Assembly: GCF_017569925.1 (NCBI RefSeq)
Contig: NZ_CP050854.1
Span: forward strand, 3,844,001-3,908,000
Direction of reading: 5' to 3'
DNA: 64,000 bases
Source: Brenneria izadpanahii
GTDB taxonomy: Bacteria > Pseudomonadota > Gammaproteobacteria > Enterobacterales > Enterobacteriaceae
Shown here: positions 1-7,619 of the stretch, in pieces
Layout: every line of letters begins with the position of its first letter
How positions within the stretch are numbered: position 1 is the stretch's first letter
Made by a program: the position numbers and the translations under genes
Notes under the pieces: generated by a model
Databases searched by the model: none
What the model saw: the letters and a program-made list of their open reading frames with translations, nothing else
Told to the model about the DNA's origin: nothing

Positions 1-1706
1 AACAGCGGCCACAGGCTCTTCACGCCGCCCAACGGATCCACCACGCCCTGATACAACAGATAGCCCCACAACCCCACGCACCCGGCGGTACCGATAATCC
101 CGGCGACCAGCGAATCGGTTTTCTTCAGGAACGGCACGAAGTTACCCAGCAGATCCTGCAGCATAAAGCGGCCGGAACGCGTACCCGCATCCAGCGCGGT
201 CAGAATAAACAGCGCTTCAAACAGAATACCGAAGTGATACCAGAAGCCCATGTTGGCGCCCGGAATAATCTGATGGAATACGTGCGCAATCCCTACCGCC
301 AGCGTCGGCGCGCCGCCGGCGCGATTCAGAATGGAAGGTTCGCCGATATCTTTCGCCGTTTGCATAATCAGCTCTGGCGAAATGACGAATCCCCACGAAC
401 TGACGGTGGCCGCCGCATGAGCGGAAACTTCCTGCAACTGCGCCAGAATCGCCGGCGCATCGGCCGTTCCCAACTGATGCAGGTTAGGCATGGTGATCCC
501 TAACGCCGCCGGCGGGGTATTCATCGCAAAATACAGACCCGGTTCAATAATGGATGCCGCAACCAGCGCCATCACCGCGACGAAAGACTCCATCAGCATC
601 GCGCCGTAACCGATGAAACGGGCGTCGTTTTCGCTAGCCAGCAGTTTCGGCGTCGTGCCGGAGGCAATCAGCGCATGGAAACCGGATACCGCGCCGCAGG
701 CGATGGTGATAAACAGGAAGGGGAACAGCGTGCCTTTCCAGACAGGCCCGGTGCCGTCGACAAACTGCGTAACCGCCGGCATTTTCAGATCCGGATTCAA
801 AATCACGATCCCGATCGCCAGACCGACAATTACCCCGATTTTCAGGAAAGTCGCCAAATAGTCGCGCGGGGCCAGGATCAGCCATACCGGCAACAGCGCG
901 GAGACAAACGCATAACCAATCAGCGTGAAGGTGATGGTGGTATCTTTAAAGGTTAACGCCGGCCCCCAGTACGGGTCGTGCGCGATAACGCCGCCGAACC
1001 AAATCGCCAGCACCAGCAGCACAATACCGATAACCGAAACTTCGCCCACGCGTCCGGGGCGAATAAAGCGCATGTAGACGCCCATAAACAGCGCGATCGG
1101 CACCGTTGAACAGACGGTAAATACGCCCCACGGGCTTTCCGCCAAGGCTTTCACCACGATCAGCGCCAACACCGCCAGGATGATGATCATAATTAAGAAG
1201 CAGCCGAACAGCGCGATCGTTCCCGGCACCGGTCCCAGCTCTTTCTTGACGATTTCACCCAGCGAGGCGCCGTTGCGGCGCGTAGAGAGGAACAGCACCA
1301 TAAAGTCTTGTACCGCGCCGGCCAGCACCACCCCGGCCAACAGCCACAGAGTGCCCGGCAGGTAGCCGATTTGTGCGGCCAGCACCGGTCCGACCAGCGG
1401 CCCCGCACCAGCGATGGCGGCGAAATGGTGGCCGAAAAGCACGTTGCGATTGGTTGGAACATAGTTCAACCCATCATTATTCACCACGGCCGGCGTCGCC
1501 CTATTCGGGTCCAGCTTCATAACCTTCTGAGCGATATACAGGCTGTAGTATCGATAAGCCACCAGGTATACGGCGACAGAGGCGACAATAATCCATAAGG
1601 CGCTGACATGCTCGCCGCGGCGTAGTGCGACCACGCCCAGACAAGCAGCCCCGATGATCCCCAGGATCATCCAGGGGATGTGTTTAAGAATGGTACTGCT
1701 CTTCAT
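1..1706 (-). CDS. btsT: BtsT-type pyruvate/H+ symporter, CstA family (3' end cut by window edge)
   Basis: The minus strand is open from an ATG at 1706 to the window edge, giving about 568 residues of a protein that is about 716 long in E. coli. The N-terminus (MKSSTILKHIPWMILGIIGA) and many inner stretches such as NDGLNYVPTNRNVLFGHHFA match E. coli BtsT (YjiY) more closely than its paralogue CstA. The family is polytopic inner-membrane carriers; BtsT takes up pyruvate by proton symport and is induced by the BtsS/BtsR two-component system. An AAGGA Shine-Dalgarno lies just upstream of the start. The C-terminal quarter and whatever follows lie outside the window. The choice of BtsT over CstA rests on remembered sequences, so it is strong but not searched. 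Confidence 0.88.
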   Translation of the reverse strand, partial: MKSSTILKHIPWMILGIIGAACLGVVALRRGEHVSALWIIVASVAVYLVAYRYYSLYIAQKVMKLDPNRATPAVVNNDGLNYVPTNRNVLFGHHFAAIAGAGPLVGPVLAAQIGYLPGTLWLLAGVVLAGAVQDFMVLFLSTRRNGASLGEIVKKELGPVPGTIALFGCFLIMIIILAVLALIVVKALAESPWGVFTVCSTVPIALFMGVYMRFIRPGRVGEVSVIGIVLLVLAIWFGGVIAHDPYWGPALTFKDTTITFTLIGYAFVSALLPVWLILAPRDYLATFLKIGVIVGLAIGIVILNPDLKMPAVTQFVDGTGPVWKGTLFPFLFITIACGAVSGFHALIASGTTPKLLASENDARFIGYGAMLMESFVAVMALVAASIIEPGLYFAMNTPPAALGITMPNLHQLGTADAPAILAQLQEVSAHAAATVSSWGFVISPELIMQTAKDIGEPSILNRAGGAPTLAVGIAHVFHQIIPGANMGFWYHFGILFEALFILTALDAGTRSGRFMLQDLLGNFVPFLKKTDSLVAGIIGTAGCVGLWGYLLYQGVVDPLGGVKSLWPL

Positions 1707-2096
1707 AAGACATCCTTCATAAAAGTCATAATTATTTGGTTTTGATGTTTATTAAATAAATCAACGCGATGACGATATTCATCACGCAGAGGGGCCGGAT
1801 ATAAAGGGAACGAGGCGGACGCAGCAATGGAGGCGGTACGGAAAACGACAACAGGCCGGCTTGGCGCGCCAGCCGATCCGCCGGATTGAAGACAGGATTA
1901 CGGATAAGTGAAAAAACCAATGAAGTTGTCATCATGTTCCGCCGAAACACTGCTGGTGGCAGAACATTACGTCAGCGCCGACCGACGAACTATCGCTATT
2001 TTGCTAGCCGGTAATATAGCGCGCTAAGCGGTTAGAATCGTCGGGTGAACGGTTGACGGGTGAATGCCGCTTATCGCTCCGTCACGCTAAGCGGCG
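1707..2096. other. Intergenic region upstream of btsT
   Basis: This 390-base stretch separates the btsT start from the end of the LysR gene. It must hold the btsT promoter. The 72-codon minus-strand ORF inside it has no recognisable similarity and I do not call it. Near 1768-1783 there is an imperfect GATGA-N6-TCATC dyad with the TGA-N6-TCA core of a CRP site, too weak to call. The direct repeats at 2025-2053 are listed separately. Confidence 0.6.
2025..2053 (-). promoter_or_regulatory. Candidate BtsR (YehT)-type direct repeat upstream of btsT
   Basis: Read on the minus strand, ACCGTTCA (2053-2046) is followed after exactly 13 bases by ACCGCTTA (2032-2025). The E. coli BtsR site upstream of btsT is described as two direct repeats of ACC[G/A]CT[C/T]A with a 13-base spacer. 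The second copy fits fully and the first has one mismatch. The repeats point toward btsT. The distance to the btsT start codon, about 320 bases, is long and would imply a long leader, which lowers confidence. Confidence 0.45.
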
Positions 2097-3011
2097 TCAA
2101 CGCCGGGAAAAATTAAGCTGCGGCGTCAGAAAGGCTTGACGGAAATATTCGCGGATAGCCTGCATCGCCGGGGTAAACCTGGCGTCTCGATGCCAGGCCA
2201 ACCCGACGCTCATCGGATGAACGGTATCTTTCAAAGAGCGGGTTTCAATACGCCGCCCTTCCAGCGACCACGGCCGATAAACCAGATCGGATAAAATCGC
2301 CACGCCTAACCCATTGGCGACCATACTGCGCACCGCTTCCACCGAGCTGGTGCGCAGCATGATGCGCGGGCGATGTCCGCTCTCATCCCAATAGCGCATG
2401 GCGCTGTGATCCGCTTCATCAACCGTCAGCATAATGAATGGTTCTTTCGCCACATCGGCCAGACTCACTTGCGGCTTATCGCACAGCGGATGACGGCTAG
2501 GCAGCCATAAGCGCCGCTCGGAGTTGAACAACTTTTCCGAGGTGATTTCCGGGTGGGTGAGATTCGCGGTCAACACCAGCGAAATATCAAAAGAGCGGTT
2601 GATCAGCCCCTGCTCAATGTCGCTGCGCTCCCGCTCGTTCAGGTTGATGGTGATATGCGGAAAACCGTAGGCCAGGCGTTGCAGATGAAACGGCAGAAAG
2701 TACCCCATCACGGTGTAGCTGGCCGCCACATTCAGCGCCCCCTGGGTGCGGTTATCCGTCAGCGGCACCATCATCGCGTCATCAACGCTGCGCAGGATGG
2801 AATAGGCGTGATTAAGAAAGTAGCTGCCGTTTTCGGTCAGCGTCATTCCATGAACCGAACGCAGAAACAGCGGTTTCCCCAGCATGCTTTCCAGCTCTTG
2901 AATCGCCGTGGTTACGGCCGACTGTGAAATATTTAAATGAATAGCGGCTTGTGATATTTGCCCCATCTCAGCGGTCGCGACGAAATAACGGATTTGGCGA
3001 AGTGTGATCAT
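2097..3011 (-). CDS. LysR-family transcriptional regulator
   Basis: This 304-residue protein has the standard LysR layout: an N-terminal winged helix-turn-helix over roughly residues 1-60 (FVATAEMGQISQAAIHLNIS, then a recognition helix with QSAVTTAIQELE) and a two-lobed substrate-binding domain to the C-terminus. It is transcribed away from the pxpA-accBC-pxpBC-permease operon with a 127-base shared upstream region, the usual arrangement for a LysR regulator controlling its divergent neighbour. Its inducer is probably a substrate or intermediate of that operon; this is inference from position. I do not recognise it as a named orthologue. Confidence 0.9.
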   Translation of the reverse strand: MITLRQIRYFVATAEMGQISQAAIHLNISQSAVTTAIQELESMLGKPLFLRSVHGMTLTENGSYFLNHAYSILRSVDDAMMVPLTDNRTQGALNVAASYTVMGYFLPFHLQRLAYGFPHITINLNERERSDIEQGLINRSFDISLVLTANLTHPEITSEKLFNSERRLWLPSRHPLCDKPQVSLADVAKEPFIMLTVDEADHSAMRYWDESGHRPRIMLRTSSVEAVRSMVANGLGVAILSDLVYRPWSLEGRRIETRSLKDTVHPMSVGLAWHRDARFTPAMQAIREYFRQAFLTPQLNFSRR

Positions 3012-3072
3012 ATTTTTCTCTTATTGTTTAAGCATTCTGTTTTTCAGATATCAAAGCATCTAAAAATACGTC

Positions 3073-3086
3073 TTTCCGAATGGAAA
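3073..3086. promoter_or_regulatory. Candidate LysR-type operator between the divergent regulator and pxpA
   Basis: The dyad TTTCC-GAAT-GGAAA lies in the 127-base divergent region, 52-65 bases upstream of the pxpA start. It fits the general T-N11-A partly dyadic form of LysR recognition sites and sits near the expected -65 position. Only its position and symmetry support the call. Confidence 0.4.
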
Positions 3087-3138
3087 AAATTCACTCTATA
3101 TTATTTTTAAACAAAGCCATCACAAATAAGAAATAATT

Positions 3139-3924
3139 ATGAAATATGAAATCGACCTGAATTCCGATATGGGTGAAAATTTCGGTCCTTGGACCATCGG
3201 CGATAACGTCGATAAAGAAATTATGCCTTATATAAGTTCCGCGAATATTGCCGCCGGATTTCATGCCGGCGATCCCAATACCATTAACCAGACAATTGAA
3301 TTGGCGAAATATTATGACATTGCTATTGGAGCGCATCCCGGCTTTCGCGATCTGGCGGGTTTTGGCCGGCGAAATATTAATATGCCGCCACAGGAATTAA
3401 CCAATGATATTATCTACCAATTAGGCGCATTGCGCGAATTTGCTACGCTGTATCAATTACCGTTACAACATATAAAACCACACGGCGCACTGTATATGCA
3501 TCTGGCGCGGGATCAGGCCGCGGCGCAATTTTTTGTGGAAACGCTGCACTCGTTGGCGCCCGATTTATTGTTGTTCTGCATGCATAACTCGGCGGTATGG
3601 CAGGCCGCAAAAAATCTACAACACCCTGTTATTTGTGAATTTTATGCCGACAGAGATTATGACCGCAGCGGATCGATCGTGTTTACCCGCCGGGTTGGCC
3701 CGCTCGTTCCTGAGCACGTGGCGCAGAAAGTATTACGCGCCTGCCGGGAAGGAAAGGTCCGCACCATCGAAGGAGACGACATTCCGGTCGTATTTGATTC
3801 GGTCTGTATTCACAGCGATACGCCGGGCGCGCTGGCATTAATAAAAGCCATACGCGAACAGCTTCATGCCGCTGATATTAATGTTAAATCGGCAGCCAGA
3901 ATAATTTCTTATCCAACAAAGTAA
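3139..3924 (+). CDS. pxpA: PxpA-like (LamB/YcsF family) 5-oxoprolinase subunit A
   Basis: This 261-residue protein belongs to the LamB/YcsF family. Visible signature stretches are DLNSDMGE (residues 6-13), FHAGDP (41-46), AHPGFRD (65-71) and KPHGALY (113-119), which supply the acidic and histidine residues of the TIM-barrel-like active site. In E. coli, PxpA works with PxpB and PxpC in ATP-dependent opening of the lactam ring of 5-oxoproline. It is slightly longer than E. coli PxpA (244). It is the first gene of an operon that also encodes a biotin carrier and a biotin carboxylase, so the substrate may not be 5-oxoproline. The family call is firm; the substrate is open. Confidence 0.88.
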   Translation: MKYEIDLNSDMGENFGPWTIGDNVDKEIMPYISSANIAAGFHAGDPNTINQTIELAKYYDIAIGAHPGFRDLAGFGRRNINMPPQELTNDIIYQLGALREFATLYQLPLQHIKPHGALYMHLARDQAAAQFFVETLHSLAPDLLLFCMHNSAVWQAAKNLQHPVICEFYADRDYDRSGSIVFTRRVGPLVPEHVAQKVLRACREGKVRTIEGDDIPVVFDSVCIHSDTPGALALIKAIREQLHAADINVKSAARIISYPTK

Positions 3925-3945
3925 AAATTTTAAGGGAATCCAGTG

Positions 3946-4194
3946 ATGAAAGAATATGAAGTACGTTCCCCTTTACCCGGTGTTTTTTATCGTCGTCCCG
4001 CGCCGGACGCCGCCGTTTTTATTGAAGAAAAAGATGTTGTTAATGAAGACACCGTCATTGGTTTAATTGAGGTTATGAAACAATTCAGCGAAGTTTATGC
4101 AGAACAAGCTGGACAATTAATCTCGTTTAATATCAATAACGGCGATGCTGTCGAACCAGGGCAGGTAATAGCCATCATAAAAACGAATAGATAA
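3946..4194 (+). CDS. Biotin carboxyl carrier protein (short, single-domain)
   Basis: The 82-residue product is a bare biotinyl/lipoyl attachment domain with the modification motif EVMKQF and its lysine at residue 45, where most carriers have EAMKM. AccB of fatty acid synthesis has a long N-terminal extension and a protruding thumb; both are missing here, so this resembles the carrier domain of catabolic carboxylases. I chose ATG 3946 over the in-frame GTG three bases earlier because AAGGGA (3932-3937) is well spaced to it. It lies between pxpA and the biotin carboxylase gene, which must act on it. Confidence 0.87.
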   Translation: MKEYEVRSPLPGVFYRRPAPDAAVFIEEKDVVNEDTVIGLIEVMKQFSEVYAEQAGQLISFNINNGDAVEPGQVIAIIKTNR

Positions 4195-4217
4195 AGACAG
4201 CAATATAGGAGGCGGAG

Positions 4218-5606
4218 ATGGAAACACCAATAAAAAAACTACTTATCGCCAATCGGGGCGAAATAGCCGTCAGAATTATCCACGCGGCCAAAAGCCTGGG
4301 CATCCCCACGGTGGCGGCATGCAGTGACGCGGACGCCGATTCTCTGCCGGCCCGTCTTGCCGATGAAGTCTATATTCTTGGCCCGGCGCGCGCCGATCAA
4401 AGCTATCTGAACGTCGAGGCGCTGCTTCAAGGCGCCCGTCGCAGCGGCACCGACGCCATTCATCCGGGGTATGGTTTCCTATCTGAAAACGCCGACTTTG
4501 CTCAAGCGGTGGAACAAGCCGGATTGCGGTTTATCGGCCCTACCCCGCAAACCATCCGCATGATGGGCGATAAAGCCGTCGCCCGGCGCACCGCGCGGGA
4601 GGCCGGCGTTCCCGTGGTGCCCGGTTCCACCGCCGCATTGGGCGACATTGACGCAGCGCTGCGATGCGCCGAAGAGATTGGTTATCCGCTGTTGATTAAA
4701 GCGGCGGCCGGCGGCGGGGGCCGCGGTATCCGCGTTGTCGCCGACGCGACAGAACTGGCTCGTGATTTTCCCATCGCCCAGAATGAATCCAACGCCGCAT
4801 TCGGCTGTGGCGATGTCTATCTGGAACGTTTTATCCGGCACGCCCGGCACATTGAAGTGCAAATACTCGGCGACGGAGAGCGGGTCATCCATCTCTACGA
4901 GCGGGAGTGTTCATTGCAACGGCGGCGGCAGAAGATATTTGAAGAAGCCCCGTCGCCGGCGCTTTCCCCGGTTCAGCGCGAAGCCATTTGCCATAGCGCG
5001 CTGCAACTGGCGCAACAGCTGCGTTACCGCGGGGCGGGGACGTTGGAATATCTGTTCGATGAGGATAGCGGTGAATTCTATTTCATTGAAATGAATACCC
5101 GCATTCAGGTGGAACACCCGGTGACGGAGATGGTCACCGGCGTCGATCTGGTGCAATGGATGCTGCGTATCGCGCAGGGAGAAAAACTCAGCCTGCGTCA
5201 GCAAGATATCGCGCTTAACGGCAACGCCTGCGAAATGCGGATCAATGCCGAAGATCCGGATCGCAACTTTTTCCCCTGCCCCGGCGTGGTGGACAAGCTG
5301 CTCTGGCCGCAGGGAGAAGGCATCCGTATTGATAGCCATCTATTCAGCGGCTACCGCATTCCGCCCTATTACGATTCCCTGTTGGCGAAACTGGTGGCGC
5401 ATGGCCCCGATCGTCGGCAAATGCTGGCGCGCGCGGAGCTGGCGCTGCGGCAATTACGCCTGACGGGGATCGTCACCACGCAATCTCTCCATCAATGGCT
5501 GATAGCCGATCCGCGCCTGCGCGCCGGGCAATTTGATACCACCGCGCTGGAAGAGTGGCTGAAAGCGCGCGCGCAAGCCAAGACGCCGATTTCCCGGGAG
5601 GCCTGA
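4218..5606 (+). CDS. Biotin carboxylase (ATP-grasp) of a catabolic carboxylase
   Basis: This 462-residue protein is a complete biotin carboxylase subunit. It shows the N-terminal fold start ANRGEIAVR (11-19), HPGYGFLSEN (82-91), the glycine-rich ATP loop KAAAGGGGRGIRV (161-173), and the active-site stretch EMNTRIQVEHPVTE near residue 290. It would carboxylate the biotin of the small carrier encoded just upstream at the expense of ATP and bicarbonate. A strong AGGAGG precedes the start. It is AccC-like, but the neighbours (no accA/accD; PxpB/PxpC-type carboxyltransferase halves instead) argue for a dedicated catabolic role rather than fatty acid synthesis. It ends just before the next start codon. 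Confidence 0.9.
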   Translation: METPIKKLLIANRGEIAVRIIHAAKSLGIPTVAACSDADADSLPARLADEVYILGPARADQSYLNVEALLQGARRSGTDAIHPGYGFLSENADFAQAVEQAGLRFIGPTPQTIRMMGDKAVARRTAREAGVPVVPGSTAALGDIDAALRCAEEIGYPLLIKAAAGGGGRGIRVVADATELARDFPIAQNESNAAFGCGDVYLERFIRHARHIEVQILGDGERVIHLYERECSLQRRRQKIFEEAPSPALSPVQREAICHSALQLAQQLRYRGAGTLEYLFDEDSGEFYFIEMNTRIQVEHPVTEMVTGVDLVQWMLRIAQGEKLSLRQQDIALNGNACEMRINAEDPDRNFFPCPGVVDKLLWPQGEGIRIDSHLFSGYRIPPYYDSLLAKLVAHGPDRRQMLARAELALRQLRLTGIVTTQSLHQWLIADPRLRAGQFDTTALEEWLKARAQAKTPISREA

Positions 5607-5607
5607 T

Positions 5608-6489
5608 ATGGAAAACACCGCAATCCGTTACAGCTTTGGCGGCGATGAACATCTTTTCGCCGAAATTGATGAAGCGATGTCGCTGTCCGCATTCTTTCGC
5701 GGTCTGGCGATCACCCGTACCGTCGAACAGTGGGCGATCCCCGGCATTCTGGATATTTGTCTGGCGAACGCCTCTTTTCAGATTCGCTTCAACCCGGATA
5801 TTGTTGCCCCCCAGGCGCTGCTGGATACCGTCCAAAAGGCGGAAAACCAGGCGCAGACGGTGAACCGGCTTGAGACGCGCATCATTGAAATTCCGGTGCT
5901 ATATAACGATCCCTGGACGCGCGAAACGCTGATGCGCTTTCGCGATCGCCATCAGGATCCCAGCGTAACCGATCTGGAGTACGCCGCCGCCATCAACGGT
6001 TATCAAGATATCGACGCCTTTATCGACGCCCACAGCGGTACGCCGTGGTTTGTGTCGATGGTCGGATTCGTCGCCGGTTTACCGTTTATGTTCCAGATGG
6101 TCGAGCAGGAAAAACAGCTTCAGGTTCCCAAATATCTGCGTCCCCGTACCGATACGCCGCGCCTGTCGCTGGGGCACGGCGGATGTTTCGGCTGTATTTA
6201 TTCGGTACGGGGCGCCGGCGGTTATCAGCTATTCGGCGTCACCCCCGCCCCCATCTATGACCCGCAGCAAAATCTGGACTATTTCCGCGAATCGCTGGTG
6301 TTTTTCCGCGCCGGGGACATCGTGCAGTTCAAGCCTATCGACCGGCAACGCTATGACGAGGCGATACAGGCGGTTGAGGCCGGAACCTTTAACCTGCGCA
6401 TCCGGCCCGTAACCTTCGAGCTGGATAAATTTGCCGCCGATCCCGCTGGCTATAAACACTATCTCCAGGAGGTGCTGTATGCAGATTAA
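5608..6489 (+). CDS. pxpB: PxpB/KipI-like (allophanate hydrolase subunit 1 family) protein
   Basis: This 293-residue protein carries the AHS1/carboxyltransferase domain found in PxpB, KipI and the C-terminal part of urea carboxylase; recognisable stretches are FVAGLPFMF and LGHGGCFGCIYSV. It is about 75 residues longer than E. coli PxpB (218). The extra length lies in an insertion with QEKQLQVPKYLRPRTDTPR and a longer C-terminal tail, so it is not a simple PxpB orthologue. Its start follows the biotin carboxylase stop by one base and its end overlaps pxpC by 11 bases, so the genes are translated together. With PxpC it should form the carboxyltransferase-like partner of the biotin enzyme. Confidence 0.82.
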   Translation: MENTAIRYSFGGDEHLFAEIDEAMSLSAFFRGLAITRTVEQWAIPGILDICLANASFQIRFNPDIVAPQALLDTVQKAENQAQTVNRLETRIIEIPVLYNDPWTRETLMRFRDRHQDPSVTDLEYAAAINGYQDIDAFIDAHSGTPWFVSMVGFVAGLPFMFQMVEQEKQLQVPKYLRPRTDTPRLSLGHGGCFGCIYSVRGAGGYQLFGVTPAPIYDPQQNLDYFRESLVFFRAGDIVQFKPIDRQRYDEAIQAVEAGTFNLRIRPVTFELDKFAADPAGYKHYLQEVLYAD

Positions 6490-7456
6490 TGTCCTCAAAC
6501 CCGGACTGGCGACCTCTGTGCAGGATACGGGGCGTGAAGGCTATTACCATCTCGGCATCCCGCCCTCCGGCGCGCTGGATCAGTATTCCCTGCGCATGGC
6601 GAACCTGCTGGTGGGAAATCCTGAATCGGCCGCGGCGCTTGAAATTACGTTGCTGGGGCCGGAACTGGAGTTTACCGGCGCAGGGCTGGCGGCCGTGTGC
6701 GGAGCGAGTATGAAACCGCAATTGGACGGTGTGGAAATGCCTATGCATACCGCCTTTAGCGTCAAGGCCGGACAGGTTCTGCGCTTTGGCTACGCCGCCG
6801 CGGGTTGCCGCAGCTATCTGGCCGTCGCCGGCGGCATTGACGTTCCCGTCGCGCTGGGCAGCCGTTCGACTTATACATTGGGCGCGCTGGGCGGTCATCT
6901 GGGACGGCGTCTGGCGGCGAACGATACGCTTCCCGTCGGCGCGCCGGCGACAAAAGCCAAACCGGGAACCACCGTGCCAGAAGATTATCTGCCGGCGTTC
7001 AGCAAGGATGTCTCGCTGCGCATGGTGCCGGGGCTGTATATCCATCGCCTCACCCCGGAAGCGACGACACGATTTTTTGCTGATACCTGGTCGGTGGGGA
7101 CGGAAGCGGACCGTATCGGCTATCGGCTGAAAGGCGGCAGCCCGCTGGCCTTCCAACCGCGCACGCCGCCGTTTGGCGCGGGCTCCGATCCCTCCAATAT
7201 CGTCGATGCCTGTTATCCGATTGGTTCGGTGCAGGTGCCCGGCGGATTGGAGCCGATAGTTCTACTGCGTGATGCGGTATCCGGCGGCGGTTATATGACG
7301 CTGGGAACGGTGATCGGCGCCGATCTGGATATCATCGGGCAGTTACAGCCCAATTATCGCGTGCGTTTTGTTCCGATCTCGCTAGAAGAGGCACTGGAGG
7401 CGCGACGGCAATATCGTCAGCGTCTGGATCGGCTTGAACATCTATTTGTGAACTAG
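6479..7456 (+). CDS. pxpC: PxpC/KipA-like (AHS2, biotin-dependent carboxyltransferase family) protein
   Basis: The 325-residue product matches the AHS2 family (PxpC, KipA, urea carboxylase carboxyltransferase half): LKPGLATSVQDTGREGY at the N-terminus, GIPPSGALDQYSLRMANLLV, and AGCRSYLAVAGGIDVP in the middle. I chose ATG 6479 over an in-frame upstream start because AGGAGG lies about eight bases before it and it begins with the family's normal N-terminus. PxpB and PxpC pair in E. coli 5-oxoprolinase. The stop codon lies inside a perfect 24-base tandem duplication (7442-7489). Confidence 0.87.
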   Translation: MQINVLKPGLATSVQDTGREGYYHLGIPPSGALDQYSLRMANLLVGNPESAAALEITLLGPELEFTGAGLAAVCGASMKPQLDGVEMPMHTAFSVKAGQVLRFGYAAAGCRSYLAVAGGIDVPVALGSRSTYTLGALGGHLGRRLAANDTLPVGAPATKAKPGTTVPEDYLPAFSKDVSLRMVPGLYIHRLTPEATTRFFADTWSVGTEADRIGYRLKGGSPLAFQPRTPPFGAGSDPSNIVDACYPIGSVQVPGGLEPIVLLRDAVSGGGYMTLGTVIGADLDIIGQLQPNYRVRFVPISLEEALEARRQYRQRLDRLEHLFVN

Positions 7457-7490
7457 ACCTACACACTATTTGTGAACTAGACCTACACAC
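7442..7490 (+). repeat. Perfect 24-base tandem duplication over the pxpC stop codon
   Basis: Bases 7442-7465 and 7466-7489 are identical, and one further base also matches. The unit begins CTATTTGTGAACTAGACC and contains the last codons and TAG of pxpC, so the second copy repeats the gene's tail in the intergenic space. The 3' copy is untranslated. This is a recent-looking duplication with no divergence between copies. Confidence 0.95.
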
Positions 7491-7619
7491 GCTGGACGTC
7501 TTTCCCATTGGTTTTGGCATGCGCCGAAACCAGGGGTTTGCTCGCTCCGAATACCGACGATCCCAGTCAGGCTTCCCTTGTCGTCCGGCAAGGCGCGGCC
7601 TGATTTCTGGAGGTGTACA

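Noticed and set aside
1768..1783. A CRP-like dyad GATGA-N6-TCATC before btsT
   Set aside because: Only the TGA-N6-TCA core matches; six of ten consensus arm positions is too weak.
1732..1950. A 72-codon minus-strand ORF upstream of btsT
   Set aside because: No ribosome site, no recognisable similarity, and it overlaps the region expected to hold the btsT promoter and leader.
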